Assembly: GCF_029952445.1 (NCBI RefSeq)
Contig: NZ_JAQPPK010000003.1
Location: forward strand, 1-64,000
From: Paenarthrobacter nitroguajacolicus
GTDB taxonomy: Bacteria; Actinomycetota; Actinomycetes; Actinomycetales; Micrococcaceae
Length of the DNA stretch: 64,000 bases
Direction of reading: 5' to 3'
This document shows, one piece after another, positions 43,906 to 51,714 of this stretch (its first letter is position 1; each line of letters begins with the position of its first letter). The notes under the pieces were generated by a model. The model saw only the letters and a list, made by a program, of their open reading frames with translations. It was not told where the DNA came from and made no database searches. The translations under genes and the position numbers were made by a program.

Positions 43906-44823
43906 ATGACCGAAAAAGCCCTTCCGGACGTGCCAAGGCTCCGCCTTCTCAATGAGGTTGCCCGGCAGGGATCCTTGGCTGGTGCAGCCCGGGTCCTGGG
44001 CATCACGTCTTCAGCCGTTTCACAGCAGATCAGCATCCTTGAACGCGAAACCGGGGTTCAACTCCTGGACCGCTCATCCAGGGGCGTGGGGTTGACCGGC
44101 GCCGGCGAGATCCTGGTGGAACATGCCCGGGCCGTCGTCCGCCTTCTGGAGGCAACCCGTGCGGAGATGGACCAGCTGAGCGGCGAGCTTGCCGGGAGGG
44201 TCCGGATCGGTTCGATCCCCTCCCTTGCCCGGACGGTACTCCTGCCGGTCGCCGAAAAACTCGAGGTGACGGTTCCCGACGTCGAACTGACCGTGAACGT
44301 TGTTGAGCCGGTGGACAGCATCGAGCAACTGCTCAATGGTGCCCTGGACATTGCCATAGTCGATCTCTACGACAACGTGCCCATGGCGTTTCCGGACTAC
44401 CTGCTGACCAGGGAAGTCCTGAGTGAGCCATTGGTCCTGGTCACGCCTCCGGACTACGAGGTCCCGCCCCGGCTCAAGTTAGCGGACCTCAAGAACGAAG
44501 CCTGGGTGCTGACCCCGGATGCTGGAGCCTGCGGGCAGGCCGTCCGGTACGCCTGCCGGAACGAGGGATTCGAGCCCAACATCCGCTGGGTGGTGGACGA
44601 CCTCCTGTTGCTGGTTGAGTCGATTTCGCGGGGCAGGGGCATCTCGTTGCTCCCGCCGTTGTCCGTGGACAGCACGGTGGCGCCGGTCGGGATCCACGCC
44701 TTCGACAAGCCGCACATCCAAAGGCGCGTGCTCACTGTGACGCGCAGCAGCGATGCCAGGCGGCCCATCGTCAAGGCCGTCCTGGACGAAATCCACAGCC
44801 TGCTGGGTGCCGCTGCAGCCTAA
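43906..44823 (+). CDS. LysR family transcriptional regulator
   Basis: A 305-aa LysR-type regulator. The HTH is at the N-terminus (LRLLNEVARQGSLAGAARVL, ITSSAVSQQISILERETG), then an effector-binding domain (VRIGSIPSLARTVLLPVAEK, DIAIVDLYDNVP, SRGRGISLLPPLSVD). ATG 43906 is preferred because it gives the usual distance to the HTH; ATG 43891 is in frame. The final codons (GAAAA and TAA) lie within a 41-bp direct repeat that recurs at 46328, after the AbiE genes, so this gene end looks like the insertion target of that cassette. It is divergent from the M20 gene. Confidence 0.9.
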   Translation: MTEKALPDVPRLRLLNEVARQGSLAGAARVLGITSSAVSQQISILERETGVQLLDRSSRGVGLTGAGEILVEHARAVVRLLEATRAEMDQLSGELAGRVRIGSIPSLARTVLLPVAEKLEVTVPDVELTVNVVEPVDSIEQLLNGALDIAIVDLYDNVPMAFPDYLLTREVLSEPLVLVTPPDYEVPPRLKLADLKNEAWVLTPDAGACGQAVRYACRNEGFEPNIRWVVDDLLLLVESISRGRGISLLPPLSVDSTVAPVGIHAFDKPHIQRRVLTVTRSSDARRPIVKAVLDEIHSLLGAAAA

Positions 44824-44845
44824 GCTGCGTACCGCCGTCGGGCCT
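44805..44845. repeat. 41-bp direct repeat, left copy (lysR 3' end)
   Basis: It starts GGGTGCCGCTGCAGCCTAAG and matches 46328-46368 at 38 of 41 positions. It covers the last codons and TAA stop of lysR. The AbiEii stop codon overlaps its right end. Confidence 0.9.
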
Positions 44846-45734
44846 ATTTTCGTAGGTCCCGGAGCCACCCATTGATTTCGGAAACAGCTTCGTGAAGGTC
44901 GGCGTCCATGCCAAGGGATTGGGCCAACTGGGCGAAACCGGTACCCCAGCTGGCGTGGACGGCTATTTCAGTCGGCCATGCCTTGGTTTTGAGGCCGTTC
45001 TTAGCCCCATTCAACGCGCGGGTGTCGAAGATATCTAAGCATGCCCGGTTGACCTCCGAAGTTTCCCGCCCGTTGTCAAAAATGTTGCGTTTGAGCAGCA
45101 GGATGTCCAATACATCGCGTTCCCGTTCCTCGTGGCCCGGACCGGTGCAGGCGTGCATCTTCTGGGCGATTTGGTATTCCGGCGAAATGGACACCAGCGT
45201 GTGGACAGGTGTTGGCACTCCAAATGGTTCCAGGCGAGGAGCCGGCACTTCATCGGCCGAGGTTGCCAGGTCACCTTCGCTAAAGGACACCTCCAGGACT
45301 ACCTTCCGGAGCAGCTTCTTCGCGAAGACGACCTGTATCTCGTGCCTGCGCGGATTTGTGGCGGCCACGGCAACATCGATTTCCCCGGTGCGGGCCTTCA
45401 GGATGAAGGAAAAATCACCAAGAGGTTGAACCAAAGTGTCCTGCAGGAACTCTTGAAAGCGATCAGCCTCTTCAGTGAAGAAAGTGTCGACGTCCTGCGT
45501 TGCTCGAGCAGCAGGGTGAAGAGACCACTCCAGATATGCGCCGCCCTTGAGGCGCAAAACCGGCAGGCCATCACTGCCTTTCCGGCGCTGCAGGGCCGCC
45601 ATAAGGACGCTCGCCGCTATGGTCCAGGTAGTCACTTGCTCCGGCTCGCCGGTGTCCGCATTGCGAATCCCTGCCAGCAGGGACGTCGCCGTTCTCGCGG
45701 GCTTGATCCGGTCCTGCAGTCCCTCGTACTTCAT
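44844..45734 (-). CDS. AbiEii/AbiGii family nucleotidyltransferase toxin
   Basis: Predicted toxin of a type IV toxin-antitoxin / phage abortive-infection pair, 296 aa. The DUF1814 nucleotidyltransferase motif is visible: LRLKGGAYLEW (KGG at 63-65) followed by RATQDVDTFF (DVD at 81-83) for metal binding. Further on are VVFAKKLLRKVVLEVSF and YQIAQKMHACTGPGHEERER, the family Lys/Arg-rich block, with DVLDILLL after it. Known members transfer nucleotides to tRNA acceptor ends; here this is inferred. It overlaps the antitoxin gene by 4 bases, and its stop sits on the left 41-bp repeat. Confidence 0.9.
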   Translation of the reverse strand: MKYEGLQDRIKPARTATSLLAGIRNADTGEPEQVTTWTIAASVLMAALQRRKGSDGLPVLRLKGGAYLEWSLHPAARATQDVDTFFTEEADRFQEFLQDTLVQPLGDFSFILKARTGEIDVAVAATNPRRHEIQVVFAKKLLRKVVLEVSFSEGDLATSADEVPAPRLEPFGVPTPVHTLVSISPEYQIAQKMHACTGPGHEERERDVLDILLLKRNIFDNGRETSEVNRACLDIFDTRALNGAKNGLKTKAWPTEIAVHASWGTGFAQLAQSLGMDADLHEAVSEINGWLRDLRK

Positions 45735-46279
45735 GCCCCGGTCCCCTCAAGGCTGTATTTTTGGTGCAGTTGGAGTGCTTCGGAGTCCAATATAAGGTCC
45801 CGGCGGGTTGCGGTTTGGATCGCTTGGCGCCCCAAGTCATGCCTGAGTCCCTGGTCCAAGGCCCGGCCGATGGCCTGATGGACCGCGACCATCGGTAGGC
45901 CACGGTGGTACTCGACGTCGAATCTGCCTTTGTGAAGCCGGTAGTATTCCTTCCCCTTGCGGCGCACCCGGACCCCCGGAGGGACGGCCACATGAAGTTC
46001 CCGGGGGTTTACATCGCAAAGTTCAAGAATGACCAGAACGCTTTCGGAATCAATGACGGCCTGCGGGCCAGCCCAGAGGAGGGCCAGTCGATATTCGGTT
46101 GTCTCATCCACTGGGATTTCGGGGAACCGGTAGATACCTTGCAACTCCCGCGTCAGGCGTCCCCGGAGAGCCATACGGGATAGCGCTTTCGGGTCCATCC
46201 CCACGGCAACGGCGGATTCCGTTTCCACGAAGCCTCCGTTGTCCATCCCAAGCTCCCTCAGCTCACTAACCTTGGTCAT
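45731..46279 (-). CDS. AbiEi-type antitoxin / transcriptional repressor
   Basis: Partner antitoxin of 182 aa. The N-terminal AbiEi_4-type winged-helix domain covers about residues 1-55 (NGGFVETESAVAVGMDPKAL, LRGRLTRELQGIYRF), and the C-terminal antitoxin domain has VAVPPGVRVRRKGKEYYRLH and LPMVAVHQAIGRALDQGLRH. Known AbiEi proteins bind inverted repeats in their own promoter. An almost perfect 12-bp inverted repeat ends 2 bases before this ATG. No SD is present, which suggests a leaderless message. The toxin gene overlaps its stop by 4 bases. Confidence 0.88.
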   Translation of the reverse strand: MTKVSELRELGMDNGGFVETESAVAVGMDPKALSRMALRGRLTRELQGIYRFPEIPVDETTEYRLALLWAGPQAVIDSESVLVILELCDVNPRELHVAVPPGVRVRRKGKEYYRLHKGRFDVEYHRGLPMVAVHQAIGRALDQGLRHDLGRQAIQTATRRDLILDSEALQLHQKYSLEGTGA

Positions 46280-46280
46280 G

Positions 46281-46312
46281 CCAAAAGGTTACCATTTTTA
46301 GTCACCTTTTGG
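46281..46312 (-). promoter_or_regulatory. AbiEi operator/promoter
   Basis: CCAAAAGGTTAC and GTCACCTTTTGG form a 12-bp inverted repeat (one mismatch) around an 8-base AT-rich spacer, directly upstream of the antitoxin ATG. The spacer region contains a -10-like TAAAAAT on the minus strand. This fits autoregulation by AbiEi. Confidence 0.7.
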
Positions 46313-46327
46313 CGTTTTTCGAGTATT

Positions 46328-46368
46328 GGGCGCCGCTGCAGCCTAAGCCGCGTGCCGCCGTCGGGCCT
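46328..46368. repeat. 41-bp direct repeat, right copy
   Basis: It starts GGGCGCCGCTGCAGCCTAAG and differs from 44805-44845 at three positions. It looks like the displaced 3' end of lysR, lying 16 bases beyond the AbiEi operator. Confidence 0.9.
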
Positions 46369-46459
46369 TGGATGGCAGGCAAAAGAATCTCTTTCGGCAG
46401 CCCCAGCAAACCTCGTTCTGTGGGCCGGTCAAACGCCTGTTTTTCGTTCCATGCTTGAA

Positions 46460-46477
46460 GTGATCAGTGACGATCAC
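46460..46477 (+). promoter_or_regulatory. inverted repeat upstream of RidA gene
   Basis: GTGATC, AGTGAC and GATCAC form an 18-bp dyad ending just before the AAAGGAGAA ribosome-binding site of the RidA gene. It may be an operator for the catabolic operon. Confidence 0.4.
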
Positions 46478-46495
46478 CACAAAGGAGAACGAAAA

Positions 46496-46996
46496 ATGAC
46501 CACCCTCGAACGACGCTTCGCAGAGGTTCCCGGACACTGGCAGGTGCCAGGCCACTTCAAGATCAACCACAGCCACGGCATCCGCGTTGGGGACATGATT
46601 TACGTGGGCGGCCAGGAGGACCTCGACGCAAACGGCAACGTCAACAACCCCGGCGACATCGTGGCCCAGTGCAAGAACGTGATGGAGTCCCTGAAGCGGG
46701 TCATCGAGAGCCTCGGCGGCACCATGGGCGACGTCGTCCAGTTCAACACTTTCTACGCCGGCGAACTCAGCTACGAAGAGTGGCAGCGCACCTACGACAT
46801 CCGCTTCAGCTACTTCCCCGCCCCCGGCCCCACCGCAACGGGCATCCTGATTGGCGAGGAACTGAACCTGCCCGGCATCCGCGTCGAAGTCAACGCGGTC
46901 GCCATTGTCGGCAGCGCCGCCACCCGCGTTGAAGCGTTCGACGACGGCACCCAGGCAACGCTCGACGTTCCCGTGGAGGTGGCCGGCAATGACTGA
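46496..46996 (+). CDS. RidA (YjgF/YER057c/UK114) family protein
   Basis: A 166-aa Rid-family protein. Family members remove reactive enamine/imine intermediates made by PLP enzymes or hydrolyse related deaminated compounds. Seen are INHSHGIRVGDMIYVGGQED, QCKNVMESLKRVIESLGGTM and the C-terminal RVEVNAVAIV (the Glu of VEVNA is conserved, while the canonical imine-binding Arg is within GIRVE). The N-terminus (~25 residues) is longer than in short RidA proteins. ATG 46496 has AAAGGAGAA 6 bases upstream. It is the first gene of the operon with the racemase-like and transporter genes. Confidence 0.9.
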   Translation: MTTLERRFAEVPGHWQVPGHFKINHSHGIRVGDMIYVGGQEDLDANGNVNNPGDIVAQCKNVMESLKRVIESLGGTMGDVVQFNTFYAGELSYEEWQRTYDIRFSYFPAPGPTATGILIGEELNLPGIRVEVNAVAIVGSAATRVEAFDDGTQATLDVPVEVAGND

Positions 46997-47780
46997 GGTC
47001 AAGCCCCAGCTTGGCGTTATCCTCTGCGACCTCGACTCGTATCCCGTGGATTACGTCGAATGCCTCACCCCCGATGCGCCAGGCATCAGCGACAACCCCG
47101 TGGGTTTCTTTGAGAATCCGGCCAGCTGGCAGGGCCTTCCCGTAGCTTACGCAGTGGCGCGCGGCGCCCGCGTTGAGCCGCTGGTCAATGGGGAGCCGGA
47201 GGCCGTTGAAGCCTTTTGGGCGGCCAGCGAAAAGCTGGCCCACTGCCCGCTGGTCATCACCGACTGCGGCTTCTTCTTCTACGCACGCAAGGACATGCGC
47301 AAAACGGCCAACGTGATCACCAGCGGACTGGACCTGCTGCCCATAGCGTCAGTGCTGACCGATCGGGAGATTGGCGTGCTGACGGTTTCGGAAAGCCTCG
47401 CTTCGAAACTCCTTGGCGATCACGTGCTGTCCTCACGAATCGTGATCGCCGGCATGGAAAGCGAGCCCGGCTGGGCAACCATGCTGACCAACGACCACGC
47501 ACTGGGCAATGGCTGGGACCAGGCCATGCTCAAGGACGGCGTCGCTTCCGTAGTGAAGCGGGAATTCGGACCCGGAGGGCGCTTCGAAAACATCGGCGTC
47601 CTGGTCCTTGAATGCACCCTGCTGCCCGAGTTCCGCCAGGAAATCCGCAAGTACACCAACGTGCCGATCCTCGATATTGCCTCCTTCGCGCTGAACGCCC
47701 TGGGTGCTGGTTTCGACGCCGGCACGGGTTTCGACGCCGGTGCGGCCCCGGCGCCTGTCGGCGCCGCTTTGAGCCAATGA
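46989..47780 (+). CDS. aspartate/glutamate racemase-superfamily protein
   Basis: A 263-aa protein with the two-cysteine active site of the Asp/Glu racemase, hydantoin racemase and maleate isomerase superfamily: [14 protein letters not shown] supplies Cys-A and [12 protein letters not shown] supplies Cys-[16 protein letters not shown] is typical of the first domain. The substrate is not certain. The ATG overlaps the RidA stop by 8 bases and its own stop overlaps the ABC ATPase start. The C-terminus ends in Ala/Gly-rich repeats ([16 protein letters not shown]). Confidence 0.83.
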   Translation: MTEVKPQLGVILCDLDSYPVDYVECLTPDAPGISDNPVGFFENPASWQGLPVAYAVARGARVEPLVNGEPEAVEAFWAASEKLAHCPLVITDCGFFFYARKDMRKTANVITSGLDLLPIASVLTDREIGVLTVSESLASKLLGDHVLSSRIVIAGMESEPGWATMLTNDHALGNGWDQAMLKDGVASVVKREFGPGGRFENIGVLVLECTLLPEFRQEIRKYTNVPILDIASFALNALGAGFDAGTGFDAGAAPAPVGAALSQ

Positions 47781-48574
47781 CACAAGTCAGGAACGAGTTA
47801 GCCATGCAAGAAGACGCGGGGCACGACCGGATCGCCATCTCGCTTGAATCAGTGGTCAAGCGATACGGGGATCACACAGTGATCAACGACGTGTCGTTGT
47901 CCGTCCGGGAAGGCGAAGTGATCGCCATCATCGGGCCCAGTGGTGCAGGCAAGAGTACACTGCTGCGGTGCATCAACCTCCTGGAGGTCCCGGACAGCGG
48001 CCGGGTCACGGTGGAAGGCAACCACGTGGATGCCGGAAACCCGATCAGCCACAAGGACCTGGTCCGCCTCCGCCGCAACGTGGGCATGGTGTTCCAATCC
48101 TTCAACCTTTTTCCGCACATGACAGTCCTGAGGAATATCTCCCTTCCGCAGGAACGCGTCCTTGGACGAAACACCAAGGAAGCCGATGCCCGTTCCATGA
48201 AGCTCCTGAAACGGGTAGGGCTGGCGGACAAAGCCAACCAATACCCAAGCCGTTGCTCGGGCGGACAACAGCAAAGGATCGCCATCGCACGGGCTTTGGC
48301 CCTGGAGCCGCGTGTGATGCTCTTTGACGAACCCACGTCCGCACTGGACCCCGAGGTGGGGCTCGAAGTCCTGGCCGTGATGCGGGAACTGGCCGCCGAA
48401 GGAATGACCATGGTGGTGGTCACCCATGAGATGCAGTTCGCCAAGGACGTTTCGGACCGCGTGGTGGTCATGGCGGAGGGGGCCATCCTCGAGGAGGGCG
48501 ATCCCGCCGACGTCTTCACCGCTCCCACCATGGACCGGACGCGGAAATTCCTCCGCGCTGTTTTGGAGCGCTGA
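47777..48574 (+). CDS. amino acid ABC transporter ATP-binding protein
   Basis: ABC ATPase of 265 aa, polar amino-acid family. Walker A is GPSGAGKS, Walker [13 protein letters not shown] and the switch His VVTHEMQFA. The signature motif is unusual, RCSGGQQQR, with Cys where Leu is normal. ATG 47777 overlaps the previous stop (ATGA); ATG 47804, with AGGAACG upstream, is an alternative. It energises the two permeases that follow. Confidence 0.93.
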   Translation: MTQVRNELAMQEDAGHDRIAISLESVVKRYGDHTVINDVSLSVREGEVIAIIGPSGAGKSTLLRCINLLEVPDSGRVTVEGNHVDAGNPISHKDLVRLRRNVGMVFQSFNLFPHMTVLRNISLPQERVLGRNTKEADARSMKLLKRVGLADKANQYPSRCSGGQQQRIAIARALALEPRVMLFDEPTSALDPEVGLEVLAVMRELAAEGMTMVVVTHEMQFAKDVSDRVVVMAEGAILEEGDPADVFTAPTMDRTRKFLRAVLER

Positions 48575-48575
48575 C

Positions 48576-49214
48576 ATGGAAGCCCTGGCTGTGGTGGCGC
48601 AGGGCGTCACCATGACGCTCCTGTTGACCCTCTCATCATTCCTGCTGGGAGCCGTGGGAGGCATTCCCTTGGCGCTCGCCCGCCGCTCACAGATAGGCGC
48701 GGTCCGTTTCGTTGCCCGCGCCGTCATCGAGCTGCTTCGCGGAATCCCCCCGCTGGCGTGGTTGTTCATCATCTACTTCGGCATCGGAACCGGAGCAATC
48801 GAGCTGAGCTCCTTCGCTGCCGCGGTGATCGGGTTCGGCCTGGTGGCCTCCGCCTACATGGCGGAAATCTACCGCGGTGGCCTGACGGCGATTCATGAAG
48901 GCCAGTGGGAGGCCAGCGATGCCCTCGGACTTTCCCGGGCCGCAACACTGGCCACCGTCATCGGTCCGCAAGTTCTGCGGGTCTCCATTCCTGCGGCGGC
49001 CACCTTCGCCATCGGCCTGCTGAAGGACTCCTCGGTGGCATCCGTTATCGGTGTGCAGGACACCATCTACTGGGCAAGCCATCAGTCCACGGTGAGCGGA
49101 GACGCCATTGTCCCGTTCCTTTACGCGGCCGGCCTGTATGTGGCCATGACCATTCCCTGTGCCTGGGCCACCCGGCAGCTGGACAGCAAGCTCCGGAAGC
49201 GGGTTGCGCGATGA
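48576..49214 (+). CDS. amino acid ABC transporter permease
   Basis: Permease of 212 aa, HisM/HisQ type, with about five membrane segments. The N-terminal GVTMTLLLTLSSFLLGAVGG, RGIPPLAWLFIIYFG and the EAA loop EASDALGLSRAATLATVIGP are seen. ATG 48576 follows GGAGCG. It is one base after the ATPase stop and overlaps the second permease by 4 bases, so the two permeases probably form a heterodimer. Confidence 0.92.
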   Translation: MEALAVVAQGVTMTLLLTLSSFLLGAVGGIPLALARRSQIGAVRFVARAVIELLRGIPPLAWLFIIYFGIGTGAIELSSFAAAVIGFGLVASAYMAEIYRGGLTAIHEGQWEASDALGLSRAATLATVIGPQVLRVSIPAAATFAIGLLKDSSVASVIGVQDTIYWASHQSTVSGDAIVPFLYAAGLYVAMTIPCAWATRQLDSKLRKRVAR

Positions 49215-49864
49215 CATTCTTCAACGATTGGGTGGACTACTTCCCGGACCTGCTCAGCGGACTGGGCGTCAGCCTCCAACTCACGCTCGTCACGCTGCTG
49301 ATGGGCCTGCCGGCCGGATTGCTCCTGGCCTTGGGGGCCGGTTCCCGGAACAAGGCTGTCCGGATGATCTCCATCGGTGTGATCGAAATTGGCCGCGGAA
49401 CACCGGCGCTTGTGGTGCTCCAGCTGTTCTACTTCGGGCTTCCCAGCGCCGGGATGACGTTGACATCGTTCGTGGCCGCTTCCCTGGCGTTGGCGTTCAC
49501 TACGGCCGCCTACACCAGCGAGATCCTCCGTGGAGGTTTGCAGGCTGTCCCCGGCGGCGAAGTGGAAGCCGCCCACGCCTTGGGCATGGCCCGGCGCGAC
49601 ATCCTGCGTTTTGTTGTGATTCCACAAGGAGTCAGAATCGCCATCCCGCCGCTCATGGGATTCGCGATCATGGTGTTCCAGGCGACCTCCCTGGCCTACA
49701 CCATTGCCATGCCGGAATTGATGAGCCAGGCCTACTCCATCGGCTCGATCACCTTCCGCTACCTGAGCATCCTTACCCTCGCGGGCCTTATGTACGCACT
49801 GATCACCATTCCCGCGAGTTCCCTGAGCAACTTCGTTGAGCATCGTTTGGCGCGTCACCGTTGA
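49211..49864 (+). CDS. amino acid ABC transporter permease
   Basis: Second permease subunit, 217 aa. Seen are GLGVSLQLTLVTLLMGLPAG, RGTPALVVLQLFYFG, TAAYTSEILRGGLQAVPGGE and the EAA loop EAAHALGMARRDILRFVVIP. The ATG overlaps the first permease stop (ATGA). The substrate-binding lipoprotein gene follows after 26 bases. Confidence 0.92.
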   Translation: MTFFNDWVDYFPDLLSGLGVSLQLTLVTLLMGLPAGLLLALGAGSRNKAVRMISIGVIEIGRGTPALVVLQLFYFGLPSAGMTLTSFVAASLALAFTTAAYTSEILRGGLQAVPGGEVEAAHALGMARRDILRFVVIPQGVRIAIPPLMGFAIMVFQATSLAYTIAMPELMSQAYSIGSITFRYLSILTLAGLMYALITIPASSLSNFVEHRLARHR

Positions 49865-49890
49865 CACGCCAATTAGGCAAAGGACCCAGC

Positions 49891-50733
49891 ATGAAACTAC
49901 GAATGATCGCGTCGGCCGTGGCCGCACTGGCGCTGGCAACTGCCCTCAGCGGCTGTGGTGGCGGAACGGAGGCGGCAGGATCCAAAACTGCGGTCGACTG
50001 CAAGCCGGCTTCCGAGTTCGGAACCATGAAAAAGGGCACCCTCACGGTGGCGGTATACGAGGCCCCGCCGTACGTGACCTTCAAGGGCAATGAACTTGGG
50101 GGAGTGGACGGCGATATCCTTACAGGCTTCGCCGAGAAGCAATGCCTGGACATCGCCACGGTTTCCGCTGCTGCTGCGGCCGTCATTCCCACGGTCCAGG
50201 GCGGCCGGGCGGACATCGCGACCGGTGGTTGGTGGCGTTCGGCAGCACGCGCCGAAATCCTTGCGCTGACCGACCCCATTTATACGGACCAGATGGTCCT
50301 TATTTCCAAGGACGGCATCACCAAGGCATCGGACCTCAATGGCAAGAAGGTCGGCACGGTCAATGGCAACGTATGGGTGGATGATGCCAAGAATTACCTT
50401 GGTGGCGACCTCCAGCTTTACAAGGCTCCCGTGGACCTGTTCCAGGACCTCAAGTCAGGCCGGATCGATGTGGGGATCGACGGCTTCGGCGAGGCCCACA
50501 ACAACAGCAACGGACTCAAAGTCGAAGTGATGGAGCCGGACAATGCCATCAAGGCCTCGCTTGAACCGCCGCAGACCTGCCTCCCAGTTACGAAGGACAA
50601 CGCAGGCCTGTTGGCAGCACTGAATGCCTATGTGGACGGACTGCGGAAGGACGGAAGCCTGGAGAAGATCGTGGTGAAGAACGGTTTCCCGGCGTCCTCC
50701 ATCAACACCGGGGCGGCACGTTTGATCGCCTAG
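49891..50733 (+). CDS. amino acid ABC transporter substrate-binding lipoprotein
   Basis: Binding lipoprotein of 280 aa with lipobox LSGC (Cys22). The SBP_3 domain reads GTLTVAVYEAPPYVTFKGNE, GGVDGDILTGFAEKQCLDIA and GGRADIATGGWWRSAARAEI. It is not closely similar to the two paralogous binding proteins at 13923 and 26214. ATG 49891 is chosen because AAAGGA lies 8 bases upstream and it gives a proper lipoprotein signal. The ligand is probably an amino acid or amide handled by the RidA, racemase-like and M20 enzymes. Confidence 0.92.
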   Translation: MKLRMIASAVAALALATALSGCGGGTEAAGSKTAVDCKPASEFGTMKKGTLTVAVYEAPPYVTFKGNELGGVDGDILTGFAEKQCLDIATVSAAAAAVIPTVQGGRADIATGGWWRSAARAEILALTDPIYTDQMVLISKDGITKASDLNGKKVGTVNGNVWVDDAKNYLGGDLQLYKAPVDLFQDLKSGRIDVGIDGFGEAHNNSNGLKVEVMEPDNAIKASLEPPQTCLPVTKDNAGLLAALNAYVDGLRKDGSLEKIVVKNGFPASSINTGAARLIA

Positions 50734-50739
50734 CCCCCG

Positions 50740-50805
50740 CCCAAGTAAGTAGCAGCAAATGCCGTTATGGAGCCTCATAACGGCATTTGCTGTTACCCAG
50801 TTGGG
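50740..50805. repeat. intergenic palindromic repeat, copy 4
   Basis: A 66-bp palindrome with the best-paired stem of the family: the 16-bp core AGCAAATGCCGTTATG is perfectly inverted around a 6-base loop, within CCCAAGTAAGTAGC and GTTACCCAGTTGGG ends. It sits between the convergent binding-protein and epimerase genes, a likely bidirectional terminator. Confidence 0.88.
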
Positions 50806-50817
50806 CCCGGAAGGACA

Positions 50818-51714
50818 CTACAGAGCGTAGATGGTCCAGGAGGCTTCGTGCCCGGCGCCCGGTTCAAGCCGGATCAGGTCCGTACCGCTGTTGAAGGCAT
50901 CCGGCGGGCAGGTCATCGGCTCCACCGCCAGGCCGATCCGGTTTGGCAGGGGTTCGGGCTTATCAGCCGTATGGATTTGCAGCCACGGGCAGCTTTCGTC
51001 CCAGGACATGCCGACGCCGGTGCCCGCCGGGTCCCGCAGCGACAGCCGCGCCAGCCCGGCGTCGAACGCTATGTCCGTGAAGGCGTGGTCAATCTCGGTG
51101 CTGCCGATCGGCCTCGCGGAGCGGAAGTCGAAAGCGTGGCCTTCGACTGGCTCCAGCGAAACCGGCAGCAGCCTGTCGGCGGTGACTTCGAGGTAGGTCC
51201 GGGCTGGAACTTCCAGGATCCACTCATCCAGCGGTGAAGATCCTGCCACCAGGTACGGGTGCGGGCAGACGCCGTAGGGGGCGGCGGCGTCGGCCGCGTT
51301 GCGTGCGGTCACGTTGGTGTGGAGCCCGGCGTCGTCCAGCACATACCGGGCCGAGAGCTCCAGTACGAACGGGTAGCCTTCGGTAGGCCCCACCGTGCAC
51401 GTCAAGGTGAGGGAACCGGCGTCGGACTCCTTCAGCGACCAGTCGAGAGGATAAGCGAGCCCATGCAGTGCCGTGCCCCGCTCGGGTTCGGTGACCTCCA
51501 ACTGGTGAGCGACGCCGTCGAACGTGTACCTTCCATCAGCGATCCTGTTGGGCCACGGCGCGGCGATGATGCCACGGTAATCCGGGATCGGTCCGCCTTC
51601 CGGAAACGGGACCACGAGGTCGCGGCCCTCAAACTGCAGGACACGAAGCGCAGCTGCGCGGGCAGCCACAACAGCCGTGTAGCCACCCGCCGTCAGCGTG
51701 AATTCGGTGCTCAC
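50818..51714 (-). CDS. aldose 1-epimerase family protein
   Basis: Galactose-mutarotase-like enzyme of 298 aa. Seen are the substrate-binding Arg in [14 protein letters not shown], the catalytic His in TALHGLAY, a second His in GVCPHPYLV, and the catalytic Glu near [18 protein letters not shown]. It equilibrates sugar anomers. The GTG start overlaps the araA stop by 4 bases, so here it probably serves L-arabinose. It is the last gene of the ara operon. Confidence 0.9.
   Translation of the reverse strand: MSTEFTLTAGGYTAVVAARAAALRVLQFEGRDLVVPFPEGGPIPDYRGIIAAPWPNRIADGRYTFDGVAHQLEVTEPERGTALHGLAYPLDWSLKESDAGSLTLTCTVGPTEGYPFVLELSARYVLDDAGLHTNVTARNAADAAAPYGVCPHPYLVAGSSPLDEWILEVPARTYLEVTADRLLPVSLEPVEGHAFDFRSARPIGSTEIDHAFTDIAFDAGLARLSLRDPAGTGVGMSWDESCPWLQIHTADKPEPLPNRIGLAVEPMTCPPDAFNSGTDLIRLEPGAGHEASWTIYAL

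Larger units (their letters stand above)
44846..46327 (-). mobile_element. putative AbiE toxin-antitoxin cassette between 41-bp direct repeats
   Basis: The ~1.5-kb segment holding only the abiEi-abiEii pair and its operator is bounded by 41-bp direct repeats, the left one covering the 3' end of lysR. Removing it and one repeat would join lysR directly to the RidA promoter region. No recombinase gene is inside, so the mechanism is unknown. Confidence 0.6.
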
